Under the pieces are notes generated by a model that made no database searches, was not told where the DNA came from, and saw only the letters and a list, made by a program, of their open reading frames with translations. A program made the position numbers and the translations under genes. 64,000 nt of DNA from contig JAUXRX010000046.1 of the NCBI GenBank assembly GCA_030681645.1, forward strand, positions 1 through 64,000. Direction: 5' to 3'. The first letter of the stretch is position 1, and each line of letters begins with the position of its first letter. Positions 25,901 to 33,977 of this stretch are shown here, piece after piece. This stretch comes from Archangium sp. (GTDB taxonomy: Bacteria; Myxococcota; Myxococcia; Myxococcales; Myxococcaceae).

Positions 25901-28478
25901 CACAGGCAAGTACGACCCGAAGACCCAGGAGGCGCTGGAGACCGAGAAGCCGTTCCCCGCCGGCAGCAGGCCGCCTCCCCCGAAGGCGCCCGTCGTCTTC
26001 GGGGGCGCCGAGGGCGCCTCGATGGCCGCGGCGTACCCGAACCTCGCCGCCGACGCGAAGGCGCACGCCGACTTCGCGAAGGTGCTCGACATCTCGACGC
26101 CCGGCTCCACCGCCGACGCAGCGCTCGCGCTGGCTCGCCTGGCCACGAAGGCGAAGACCACGCCGCAGGCCTTCCTCGACAAGATCGGCATGCCGTACCC
26201 CAAGCAGCTCGAGCCGCTGCTCGCAGACGAGGACTTCTTCAAGAACGCAGGCGTGGCCCTCGACTCGAGCCAGCTGGCCGGAGACCGGGTCGCCGCGATG
26301 GTCCCCCTCCTGGGCAGCCTCGCCAGGGGAGTGGGAGGCAAGGAGCGCGTCGAGAACACCCGCTTCCTGAGCGAGAACTTCGGGAAGCTGGCCCCCACCG
26401 CGGGTGCCATCGCTGCGGCGATCGCCGACCCCGATCCGGCCAACGGGCTGAAGAACGCGATGCTGGTGGTCGCGAGCCTCGACCACGACGGGGTCAAGGG
26501 CGAAGCCACCAAGGAGGTGTTCCGCAAGCTCTCCGGCGCGTCGACCATCATGGTGGACACCTTCACCACCGCCGCGTCGCTCCTCGACCCGAAGGTCACC
26601 ACCCTCGACAAGGCGAAGGCCGTCGCCGGGTTGGCGAAGTCCGCGCCCACCGCGTTCGCGAAGCTGGTGCAGGACCCCGTGCTCGAGCGCCGGCTCGCTG
26701 CCCTGGCGCCGGGCTTCACCGTGCTCAACTCGACCTTCACCCTCTTCGACCCGAAGGCGAAGCCCGAAGAGAAGGCGCTCGCGGCCGCCACGCTCCTCGC
26801 CAACGTGAAGGAGGCGGGCCACCAGCTGGCTGAGCTCCGGCGCTACCTCGGCACGAGCATCGCCAACCTCGACGACGCCGCCATCCAGGAGGCCCTCAAG
26901 ACGCTCCCCGCGGGCGGGAGGACGGCCATCGCGGCCACGGTGCTCCCCAAGGGCGTCGCCGCGACGCTGAGCGCGGACGAGCTGGTGAAGGTCAACGCCC
27001 TCATCGACGACGAGAAGCTCGGCGGGGTGGTCAAGAAGCTGCTGCCCAGCCTCGACGACGCCGCGCAGGTGCGCACGCTGCTCAAGCACGCCGCCACCCT
27101 CGAGCCGGAGCAGCTCAAGACCACCCTCACGGCGCTGTCCGAGCTGCGGCCCGCCGTGGTGAAGAGCCTCATCGCGAAACCGGGCACCGAGCTGGCGAGG
27201 CTGACGGCGCTGGTGCAGGACACCGAGGTGAGCGGCGCGATGAAGAAGCTGCTGCCCAACCTGGACGACGCGGCCCAGCTTCGTTCCGTCCTGCAGCACA
27301 CCGCCACGCTCAAGCCGGACGAGCTCAAGACCACGCTCTCGGCGCTGTCCGACATGCGGCCCGACGTGGTGCGCAAGTTCATCTCGTCGTCGGTCGAGGG
27401 GAAGCCGGCCGTCGCCGTGCTCAACGAGGTGCTGGCGAAGATCGTCTCGAAGGAAGGCCGCGAGGGAACCGCGAAGCTCATCGGCGCGCTCGCGGCAGAC
27501 GAGGCGAACGCCTTCCTGAAGATGGGCAGCCACCTCTCGCCCGACCTGCTCGCGCTCAGCGCGAAGACGCTGGGCACCGTGAACCCGGCCCTGGTCGGAA
27601 AGGTCATGGTGGCCGCCGAGGCGATGGTGGCGAAGGCCGGCGTCAGGTTCAGCCCCACCGTCGCCGCGCACATGCTGTCAGGCCTGGGCAAGGCGATCCC
27701 CGCCATCGGCGCGGCGTTCGCAGGCAAGGCCATCTACGACAACGGCGCGATCGCCCTGGACCAGAGCCTCCCTCCCGAGATCCGCTTCATGGCGATGGCC
27801 AACGCCAAGCTCAACGTGGTCGACGCGGGCCTCGGGGTGATGGAGGCCCTCGGCGTCGGCAACGTGGCCTTCCTCGGCAACGCCGCCCTGGCGCTGGGCG
27901 AGTTCGGGCTCGACCTCAAGCTGATGTCGGAGATCGAGCGCTACCGCAAGGCGCCCGGCCAGTGGAAGTCCACCCCCGGCATCGACGCCATCATCGGCGC
28001 CGCGGCCCTCGACCCGGTGCTGTTGCCCATGCTGGCCCAGAGCGTGGGGCCCCAGCGCCTGGCGGAGATCTACAAGAACACCGCCGCCTACCCGTTCAAG
28101 ACGGTCGGCGGGGCGATCGCCAGGACGTACGGCCAGACCCGCGCGGCGGTGGGCAACATGGCCGCCGGTGGCACCGTGGCCCAGCTCACCGCGCGCGTGG
28201 CTGCCCGCGTGCCGCTCAGCGACGACAGCGCAGACACGCTCCACCAGAAGAACGAGTACTTCAGGGAAGAGTTCCTCATCAAGGGTTCGCTGGCGAACTA
28301 CGGCTTCACCGACATCTGGAAGAAGAAGCTGAGCACCGACCCCGAGGCGGTCCGGCTGATGAAGGAGACCCGGTACTCCCCCTACAACGAGGCGAAGGAA
28401 CGTGACCTCGCGCAGCGGCTCCAGAAGCTGGCCACGGAGTTCCTCAAGGAGAACGAGAAGAAGCTCAACGGGCTCTGA
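22980..28478 (+). CDS. Giant helical protein with peptidoglycan-binding module
   Basis: The 1832-residue protein has an Ala/Glu/Arg coiled coil at about residues 14-60 (repeated AAEEAARRAAEEAA). A long helical region then carries imperfect repeats of GxxLGAxxxGAxxAxxL type (about residues 540-850). An Ala/Gly/Thr linker near 885-920 (TAGTAGTAGTAGTAG) leads to a PG-binding-1 fold near 930-985 (LLNRRLGTALEEDGKLGPAT, AISRFQAGMKLPVTGKYD). About 850 further helical residues include two near-identical blocks at about 1340-1398 and 1410-1468 (KKLLPSLDDAAQ, KKLLPNLDDAAQ). It has no signal peptide or membrane anchor. It may be a secreted, toxin-like or structural protein acting on cell wall; no function is assigned. 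It has its own promoter-like region upstream. Confidence 0.9.
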   Translation: MRIGDKRGSAVDGEAAQRLAEEAAQRAAEEAARRAAEEAARRAAEEAARKAAEEAAARADAFQAQARKGPRPSKNHEAIRRSSRESIEAQVTAPPVRVAVQAPPVAISPAQRAGLTAQQAMLVKEKCANAASMGGARAGFEVQNLTRTLGRLGDNAIDAAATRGPAGSVAEGIHALVPKLLRSSGQLSELASAATGLGSRAELRKATGQFRDKAWDLQDLAATAGDSLRAAIASSQQPATAAQDDVLTTLETVHADTHNATTALEVAEGQAAFAESAADQALAKAEGSASPGLTSAPLSEEELGLVGGALGPDGGPAAPWNHEGALGTYNQRAKEQGLIPPELTGKNQELVNQLLTGDKPKLEATDIASAAKAAGLSLEKLDPNQLMQAARYVNDAPDLQGARDRLAMTLDNLHVTSNGEAPTLTRKDMTEMLWAQAKVPGHALQGLTDAQLATKFEEVNRASNTPGEHALKVGKHDVKLSVADDGSLKSSSTKKPSVLAKLGKIASVGLKIASFIPGPVGAAAKAIQVVVNVVKAVRSGDIFGAITGAATGLLGAAGAKLAGIANNVKAGVKAFKAKNPVGFLSAVAGAAGAAATGVADAASGFSKTMKNISTWATRGIGGITVVKQAKKGDVLGAISGGAALAGSIAKEGSDLAKDLGKVSQAASGVKNVNANLKNGNVLGALAAGAGAASSLAGKDSNLQKDLAHVANAATAAGAVQQGIKTGDYLGAASAATQFASTLTNNEKLKGQLTDASTALTQANSTLTAIKKKDWMGAISSGAAVADALSKNKDVEGVAAVSGAVTQMRDAVKSGNTDLLLSAGKNLADVVKDAGEGVYERHLKKPLEQQVKTEKNMAEPQTAPLSTAQFGGAAAPAGGSGGAAPAAGTAGTAGTAGTAGTAGTAGAAGTAGAAGAAGPSAAAGAKEPLVFSMDVRIAQGLLNRRLGTALEEDGKLGPATQEAISRFQAGMKLPVTGKYDPKTQEALETEKPFPAGSRPPPPKAPVVFGGAEGASMAAAYPNLAADAKAHADFAKVLDISTPGSTADAALALARLATKAKTTPQAFLDKIGMPYPKQLEPLLADEDFFKNAGVALDSSQLAGDRVAAMVPLLGSLARGVGGKERVENTRFLSENFGKLAPTAGAIAAAIADPDPANGLKNAMLVVASLDHDGVKGEATKEVFRKLSGASTIMVDTFTTAASLLDPKVTTLDKAKAVAGLAKSAPTAFAKLVQDPVLERRLAALAPGFTVLNSTFTLFDPKAKPEEKALAAATLLANVKEAGHQLAELRRYLGTSIANLDDAAIQEALKTLPAGGRTAIAATVLPKGVAATLSADELVKVNALIDDEKLGGVVKKLLPSLDDAAQVRTLLKHAATLEPEQLKTTLTALSELRPAVVKSLIAKPGTELARLTALVQDTEVSGAMKKLLPNLDDAAQLRSVLQHTATLKPDELKTTLSALSDMRPDVVRKFISSSVEGKPAVAVLNEVLAKIVSKEGREGTAKLIGALAADEANAFLKMGSHLSPDLLALSAKTLGTVNPALVGKVMVAAEAMVAKAGVRFSPTVAAHMLSGLGKAIPAIGAAFAGKAIYDNGAIALDQSLPPEIRFMAMANAKLNVVDAGLGVMEALGVGNVAFLGNAALALGEFGLDLKLMSEIERYRKAPGQWKSTPGIDAIIGAAALDPVLLPMLAQSVGPQRLAEIYKNTAAYPFKTVGGAIARTYGQTRAAVGNMAAGGTVAQLTARVAARVPLSDDSADTLHQKNEYFREEFLIKGSLANYGFTDIWKKKLSTDPEAVRLMKETRYSPYNEAKERDLAQRLQKLATEFLKENEKKLNGL

Positions 28479-28537
28479 CTTCCAGGTCCCCCATCCCGGT
28501 ACAGTCGCACCCAGTTCCCCCCACCCCAGGCCCCCAC

Positions 28538-30271
28538 ATGGTGTTCGCGCTTCTGGCTGTCTCCCTCGTGGGAGCAACCAGCCCGCAGTACTCCGTCGTC
28601 GTCGCCCGCAGAATCGGTGTCACGCCCGAGCTCGCTGGCGAGCTGGCCACCGCGCTCGCGCGTTCGCTGGAGACCACCGCCGGCCCGAAGCTGGGCAAGC
28701 TGGTCCAGCCCAGCGACGTGCAGGCCCGCCTCGTCGCGGCTGGACTGCCCGAGAGCTCGGTGTGCAACGGCGCGACGGCCTGCGTGGCCACCCTGGCCCG
28801 TGTGTGTGACGTCTCTCACCTGGTGGCGCTGCAGGTGGTCAAGGTGGGTAGCGATCTCGCGCTCGACCTCAGCGTGGTCGAGAGCCACGGCACGTCGGTG
28901 GCTTCGCTGACGCGGACGGTGAAGGCGAAGACCTGGTCGGACGAGCTGCCCTCGCTGGCGCAGGAGCTGGTGGCGGCGTTGCCCGTGCCCGCGCCGGTTC
29001 CCGCGGTGGTGGCGGAGACGCCCCCGGCCCCGGCCCCCGCACCTGCCGAGCCGGGCGCCGCGGCCCCGGGCATCACCTTCGGCGTGCGCGGGGAGGTGAT
29101 GGGCTCGCTGCCCATCGCCAAACCGCAGAGCGACCTCTATGGGCTGGGCGTGGCGCTGCGGGCCTCCGGCATCCTCTCCCTGGCCAGCTTCTTCGATCTC
29201 CTGCTCAACGTCGGCTACGACGCCTGGTCCGCCACGCCGAAGGACCCGCTGGCCACCGGCGCCTCGATGTTCACCATCGGCGCCGGCGCGCGGGTGCGGC
29301 GGCCCTTCGAGCACGCGCTGGTGATCCCCACCGGCGACGTGGGGGTGGGCTACGTGGCGACCGGCGGGCTCAGCCACGTGGCGATCACCGGCGGCGCGAG
29401 CCTGTTGCTGCGCGGCACCGATCGCTGGTCCGTGTTGCTGGGGCCGGTGGTGCGCTTCGAGTACGTGGCCAAGGTGCAGGACGAGTCCGGCTACGGCAAC
29501 GCCAGCGCCTCCATCCTCTCCTTCGGCCTGGCGGTGGAGTTCGCGCCTGGCGCGGTCACGCCCGAGCGGCACGTCGACCTGACGCCGCCGCCTCCGCCTC
29601 CGCAGCAGGTGCTCGACGACGATCTCGACGGCGTGCCCAACGCCATCGACAAGTGCCCCATCGACAAGGGCCTGGCGCGCTACGAGGGCTGCCCCGAAGA
29701 CGACGCGGACGCCGACGGGGTGCGGGGCGTGCGCGACGCCTGCCCGCTGGTGCCCGGCCTGCCCACCCTCAACGGCTGCCCCGATGACGACCGCGACGGC
29801 GACGGCGTGCACGGCGCCAGCGACCTGTGCCCCGAGAAGAAGGGCAGCGCGGAGGACAACGGCTGCCCGCGCATGCTCCTGGTGAAGGTCACCGAGAAGA
29901 AGCTCGAGCTGCTGCAGAAGATCCTCTTCGCGTTCGGCCTGACCACCATCCTCCCGCGCTCGACCGACCTGCTCACCGAGGTGGCGACGGTGCTGACCGA
30001 GAACACCAACTTCTGCGTCCGCATCGAGGGGCACACCGACAACATCGGCGGGGCGCAGAAGAACAAGGCGCTCAGCCAGGGCCGCGCCGACGCGGTGCGC
30101 AGCTTCCTCATCGCCGGCGGCGTGGCCGCCAACCGCATGTACTCGGTGGGCTACGGCATGGAGATCCCCCGCGACTCCAACGCCAACGCCGACGGCCGCG
30201 AAAACAACAGACGCGTCGAGTTTGTGTTTGTCCCCTGCAACACCCCCGAGCTCCGGCCGGGGAAGGAGTGA
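28538..30271 (+). CDS. OmpA-family outer membrane protein with thrombospondin-3 repeats
   Basis: The 577-residue protein begins MVFALLAVSLVGATS, a probable signal peptide. An N-terminal soluble domain (about 20-150) and a Pro/Ala hinge precede a predicted beta-barrel region (about 175-345). Calcium-binding TSP3-type repeats follow (DDDLDGVPNAIDKCPIDKG, DDADADGVRGVRDACPLVPG, DRDGDGVHGASDLCPEKKG). The C-terminal OmpA domain (about 455-565) has RIEGHTDNIGG and the final NADGRENNRRVEFVF, which bind peptidoglycan. It links outer membrane and wall. It starts 59 bp after the giant peptidoglycan-binding gene and 5 bp before the next gene, so the three may form an operon. Confidence 0.92.
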   Translation: MVFALLAVSLVGATSPQYSVVVARRIGVTPELAGELATALARSLETTAGPKLGKLVQPSDVQARLVAAGLPESSVCNGATACVATLARVCDVSHLVALQVVKVGSDLALDLSVVESHGTSVASLTRTVKAKTWSDELPSLAQELVAALPVPAPVPAVVAETPPAPAPAPAEPGAAAPGITFGVRGEVMGSLPIAKPQSDLYGLGVALRASGILSLASFFDLLLNVGYDAWSATPKDPLATGASMFTIGAGARVRRPFEHALVIPTGDVGVGYVATGGLSHVAITGGASLLLRGTDRWSVLLGPVVRFEYVAKVQDESGYGNASASILSFGLAVEFAPGAVTPERHVDLTPPPPPPQQVLDDDLDGVPNAIDKCPIDKGLARYEGCPEDDADADGVRGVRDACPLVPGLPTLNGCPDDDRDGDGVHGASDLCPEKKGSAEDNGCPRMLLVKVTEKKLELLQKILFAFGLTTILPRSTDLLTEVATVLTENTNFCVRIEGHTDNIGGAQKNKALSQGRADAVRSFLIAGGVAANRMYSVGYGMEIPRDSNANADGRENNRRVEFVFVPCNTPELRPGKE

Positions 30272-30276
30272 GGACC

Positions 30277-32523
30277 ATGAACCAGGCGCTCCGTGCCTTC
30301 GCCGTCTCCGCCGTGCTGGGCTTCGTCGCCAGCGCCTGCCTCTCACCCATCACCCGCGTCTACGACGTGGACGCGGGCTGCAACTGCACCAGCGCCAGCC
30401 AGTGCGGCACGGGGGAAGGTTGCCTGGACTGCAAGTGTGGAACCTGCACCCGGTCCAGCCAGTGCCTGCAGGGCCAGGTGTGCGTCGACGGCACCTGCCG
30501 CGGCTGCACCGGCAGCTTCGAGTGCACCCCGCCCAGCCAGTGTGTCAGCGCGCTCTGCTCGCCGCCCTGCACGGGCAACGATTGCCCCAACGGCCAGGTG
30601 TGCGATCTCGACGCCGGGTTCTGCGCGGCGTGCTCTGCGGCGCGGCCGTGCGCGGCCGGCCAGGTGTGCCTCGACGGCGCGTGCCAGCCCTGTACCGCCA
30701 ACAGCCAGTGCGCACCGGGGGTGTGCCAGCCCGACGCAGGGTGCGGAGCCTGCGGGCCGCAAGCGACCTGCGACGCGGGCCTGGTGTGCCGGGCCGACGG
30801 CGGGTGTGACGGCTGCACCACGGCGGCGGAGTGCCCGGCCGGTCAGGCCTGCGTGGACAGCCGATGCCAGCCGTGCGTGACCGGCAATGACTGCCCGTCC
30901 CCGCTGGCCTGCGCGCTGGGCGTCTGCGATTCCTGCAACCGGCCCGGGGCTGAATGCCCTCCCAACCGGGTGTGCCTCGCCGACGGCGGGTGCGGGGTGT
31001 GCGTCGACGGCGCGAGCTGCACCTCGAACCCGTCGCAGTGCCTCTCGGGCACGGCTCAGTGCCAGGGCACCCTCCTGAGCTGTCGGGACAGCACCACGCC
31101 GCAACCGCCAGGCGCGATGTGCAGCGGCGGCGTCTGTGACGGTGACGGCGGCTGCAACCCGTGCGCAGCGGGCGCGGCGTGTGGCACCAACCTCAACGCC
31201 TGCCTGCGCGGCACCATCAACTGCGGCACCGGGATGCCCACCTGCGGCAACTCGACGGTCGCGGTCGACGCCGGCGTCGTGTGCGGCGCCAACCAGGTCT
31301 GCGACGGGGTGGGCACCTGCAACGCGTGCGTGGAGGGCGTGAGCTGCTCTGGCAACCCCGACCCCTGCCGGCCTGGCGTGACCTCGTGCGCCACGGGCGT
31401 ATCGCGGTGCACAGACGGCGCCCCCGTGCTGGACGCCGGGACCGCCTGCGGGCCGGGGGCCGTGTGTGGTCCGACGGGCAGCTGTGACGTCTGCGACGCG
31501 GGCGTCGCCTGCACCGGCAACACCACCACCTGCCTGCGCGGGGTGCTGAGCTGCGCCTCGGGGCAGGCCGTCTGCGTGGACGGCACGGTGGGGGTGGACG
31601 CCGGAGTGAGCTGCGGGATGGGCCAGCTCTGCACGGGCGCGGGCACCTGCGGCACCTGCGTGGCAGACGCCGGCTGCACCACCAACCTCAACCCCTGCGT
31701 GTTCGGTGCGCAATCCTGCGCGGCCTTCCCGGTGGTCGACTGCGTCGACACCATGCGGCTCAAGGACGCCGGCACCACCTGCGGCACCAATCGCGTCTGC
31801 AACACGACGGGTACCTGCGCGACCTGCGATGCCGGGGTGAGTTGCAACACCAACCCCACCGCCTGCCGCGTCGGCGTCACCTCGTGCAGCACGGGTGTGC
31901 TCACCTGCATCAACTCGGGCACCAACAGGCCGCCCGGAACCGGCTGCGACGCCGGAGTCTGCAACTCGACGGGGGCGTGCGTCGGGTGTGATGCGGGCAT
32001 GGCGTGCTCACCCGCTGTTCCCAACCCGTGCAAGGTGGGGGCGATCGTCTGCACCTCGGGCGCGCCGGTCTGTGGCAGTACGGCCGCCAATCTCCCCAAC
32101 GGCACCAGCTGCGGTGGCCTGAACATCTGCGCCAGCGGCACCTGCTGCACTCCGACCTGGGTGGACACCACGGCCTGCGGCGGGTGCTCTGCGAGCTGTC
32201 AGAGCAGCTGCACCGGGAGCAAGTCGCAGAGTGACGGCTGCGGCAACGTGCGCAGCATGAGCTGCATCATCAGCAACAACGACCCGTGCTCGTTCTGCGG
32301 TGACACCACCTGCGACCCTGGCGAGAACCAGTCGAACTGCCCCCAGGACTGCGGCTGCCCCGGGACCTGCGACAACCGGCGCAACCCTTCGTGCACCAAC
32401 CTGGGGAACTGCAACGCGGGGGACACGCGCTGGGAAACGTACTGCCCCAACCCCAACAACAACTGCGCCATGGAGTACGCCGGCTACGACTGCCGGGGCT
32501 GCTCACCGTGCCCCTGCTGGTGA
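30277..32523 (+). CDS. Large cysteine-rich lipoprotein
   Basis: The 748-residue product has a signal peptide ending in a lipobox-like VASAC (MNQALRAFAVSAVLGFVASA). The mature part is a long series of Cys-rich units: CxxxxxCxxxxxCxxGxC, Cx(2)DAGVxC, and a C-terminal segment with CGDTTCDPGENQSNCPQDC, a type seen in extracellular repeat proteins. Many cysteine pairs suggest a disulfide-rich surface protein. It starts 5 bp after the OmpA gene, with a GGAG-type ribosome site inside that gene's end (GGAAGGAGTG), consistent with cotranscription. No enzyme motif is seen. It ends 19 bp before the convergent protease gene. Confidence 0.88.
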   Translation: MNQALRAFAVSAVLGFVASACLSPITRVYDVDAGCNCTSASQCGTGEGCLDCKCGTCTRSSQCLQGQVCVDGTCRGCTGSFECTPPSQCVSALCSPPCTGNDCPNGQVCDLDAGFCAACSAARPCAAGQVCLDGACQPCTANSQCAPGVCQPDAGCGACGPQATCDAGLVCRADGGCDGCTTAAECPAGQACVDSRCQPCVTGNDCPSPLACALGVCDSCNRPGAECPPNRVCLADGGCGVCVDGASCTSNPSQCLSGTAQCQGTLLSCRDSTTPQPPGAMCSGGVCDGDGGCNPCAAGAACGTNLNACLRGTINCGTGMPTCGNSTVAVDAGVVCGANQVCDGVGTCNACVEGVSCSGNPDPCRPGVTSCATGVSRCTDGAPVLDAGTACGPGAVCGPTGSCDVCDAGVACTGNTTTCLRGVLSCASGQAVCVDGTVGVDAGVSCGMGQLCTGAGTCGTCVADAGCTTNLNPCVFGAQSCAAFPVVDCVDTMRLKDAGTTCGTNRVCNTTGTCATCDAGVSCNTNPTACRVGVTSCSTGVLTCINSGTNRPPGTGCDAGVCNSTGACVGCDAGMACSPAVPNPCKVGAIVCTSGAPVCGSTAANLPNGTSCGGLNICASGTCCTPTWVDTTACGGCSASCQSSCTGSKSQSDGCGNVRSMSCIISNNDPCSFCGDTTCDPGENQSNCPQDCGCPGTCDNRRNPSCTNLGNCNAGDTRWETYCPNPNNNCAMEYAGYDCRGCSPCPCW

Positions 32524-32542
32524 CGGCGCACCTCGCGGCCCC

Positions 32543-33898
32543 TCACTCTTCGATCATCCGCCCCCGCGGGCGGCGGGGCTCGGGGCGGGGCGCGACGTGC
32601 ACCGCCGCGGCCGTCTCGAGGAACTGCTGCTCGCTGATCGAGTCCTTCTTCCCCGTCTGCGGATCGCGGAAGTAGACCCGCCCGTCGCGGAAGCCCTCGA
32701 ACGCGACGCAGTGGTTGCTCTTGTCGTCGACCACCAGGTCCACCAGCACGGGCCGGTTGGGCAGGTTGCTGCGGTTGAGCGTGGCCAGCGCGGCGGCGGC
32801 CTCTTCGTTCGAGCTGATCTTCGTCGTCTGGTAGTCGACGCCGAAGAGCTGCCCCACCATGTTGCGGATCTGATCTCCGTACAGGCCGCGGTAGGTCTTC
32901 CCGTCGGCCGCCGTGCTGCGGCGCGAGGCGAGATCGTAGTTGTCGGCGCCGTTGGCGAACTCCATCGCCGCCGACTGGAAGACCGCCTCGGTCGGAGAGC
33001 GCTGGTCCTTCGAGGTGAGGCTGTTGAGCAGCGCGTCGCCCACCTGCGTCTGCAGCACGCCGCCGCCCGCGAGCGCCACGCTGCCGCTCACCGTGAGGCC
33101 CGCCATCAGGCGCGCGTATTCGGCCGGCTTCTCCTGCGCGAGCTCGTACTGCATCGTCGACACCGTGCAGGTCGGCGCGTCGCCCTGCCAGATGCGCTCG
33201 GGCCGGAGCACGTCGGCGATGGTGTGGTTGAGGAACTGCTTCGCGCCCGGGCTGTTCGCCATCAGGGCGAGGCTGTCGAGGGTGGTGCTGCCGTCGCTGG
33301 CGCGCTCGAAGAAGAGATCGCCCGCCTTCTCGCAGGTGATCGCCATCAGCTTCACGCCCACCTCGTCTGACTTCGCCATCACGTCGATGAACTTCTCCTG
33401 CTGATCAGCCGGCAGCGCCGCGAAGGTGGCGCTCTTGAGCGCGTAGTTCGCCGCGCGCGAGGTCTTCGGGTTGGCCAGCAGCGCCTCGACCTGGCCCTGG
33501 GCCGTGCTCGACAGCGCGACGTCGTGATCAGCCGCTGCCGCCGTGTACGTCGGGTCGACCGCCTCGAGATCGCGCGAGGTCGTCGCCGTCGTGCCGCCGG
33601 TGCCGATGGAGTCGTCGTTGGTGCCACGCCCGCGCCCGATGGAGTCGTCGTTGGTGCCACGCCCGCGGCCCACCGAGTCGTCGTTGGTGCCTCGACCGCG
33701 CCCCACCGAGTCGTCGTTGGTCCCGCGCCCTCGACCCTCACTCGGGTTCAGGCACACCGGGTTCTTCCGCGGATCCTCGAAGCCGCTCACGTCCTTCGGT
33801 GGCGCGGCAGGAACCGAGGGCTTCGGAGGCGGAGGTGCAGGCTTGGGCAGCTCGACTTCTGGATTGGTGAGCGCGCGCCCGATCTTCGAGATGGCCAT
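32543..33898 (-). CDS. Papain/C39-like cysteine protease-like protein with 11-residue repeats
   Basis: The 451-residue protein has a Pro-rich N-terminus, then four 11-residue repeats (GRGRGTNDDSV/I) at about residues 54-98. The C-terminal part looks like a papain-fold (C39/C70-like) peptidase. GDAPTCTVSTMQYELA holds a candidate Cys near residue 243, NHCVAFEGF the candidate His near 394, and VYFRDPQTG the candidate Asp near 411. This Cys-His-Asp order matches the family. There is no signal peptide, so it could be a non-classically secreted effector or a cytoplasmic protease. A function beyond peptidase-like fold is inference. It is convergent with the cysteine-rich lipoprotein gene. Confidence 0.75.
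   Translation of the reverse strand: MAISKIGRALTNPEVELPKPAPPPPKPSVPAAPPKDVSGFEDPRKNPVCLNPSEGRGRGTNDDSVGRGRGTNDDSVGRGRGTNDDSIGRGRGTNDDSIGTGGTTATTSRDLEAVDPTYTAAAADHDVALSSTAQGQVEALLANPKTSRAANYALKSATFAALPADQQEKFIDVMAKSDEVGVKLMAITCEKAGDLFFERASDGSTTLDSLALMANSPGAKQFLNHTIADVLRPERIWQGDAPTCTVSTMQYELAQEKPAEYARLMAGLTVSGSVALAGGGVLQTQVGDALLNSLTSKDQRSPTEAVFQSAAMEFANGADNYDLASRRSTAADGKTYRGLYGDQIRNMVGQLFGVDYQTTKISSNEEAAAALATLNRSNLPNRPVLVDLVVDDKSNHCVAFEGFRDGRVYFRDPQTGKKDSISEQQFLETAAAVHVAPRPEPRRPRGRMIEE
33605..33736 (-). repeat. 33-bp tandem coding repeat (four units)
   Basis: Four 33-bp units run 33605-33637, 33638-33670, 33671-33703 and 33704-33736, encoding GRGRGTNDDSV or GRGRGTNDDSI. Units are contiguous without spacers and in frame. 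Synonymous differences show they are not brand-new. A flexible, charged hinge between the Pro-rich head and the peptidase-like domain is likely. Confidence 0.9.
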
Positions 33899-33977
33899 GT
33901 GTGTGTGTCCCCGATCAGGAGAGTATCGGATTGAGCCTCAGGTTGGTTCCGGTGTGGGACAGCCACCTACTCGGCCA

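Noticed and set aside
22980..28478. Phage tape-measure protein or prophage
   Set aside because: Long helical protein, but no capsid, tail, terminase or integrase genes nearby, and a peptidoglycan-binding module plus OmpA neighbour fit envelope biology better.
33605..33736. Possible CRISPR array (33-bp units)
   Set aside because: Units are contiguous without spacers and encode an in-frame peptide repeat.
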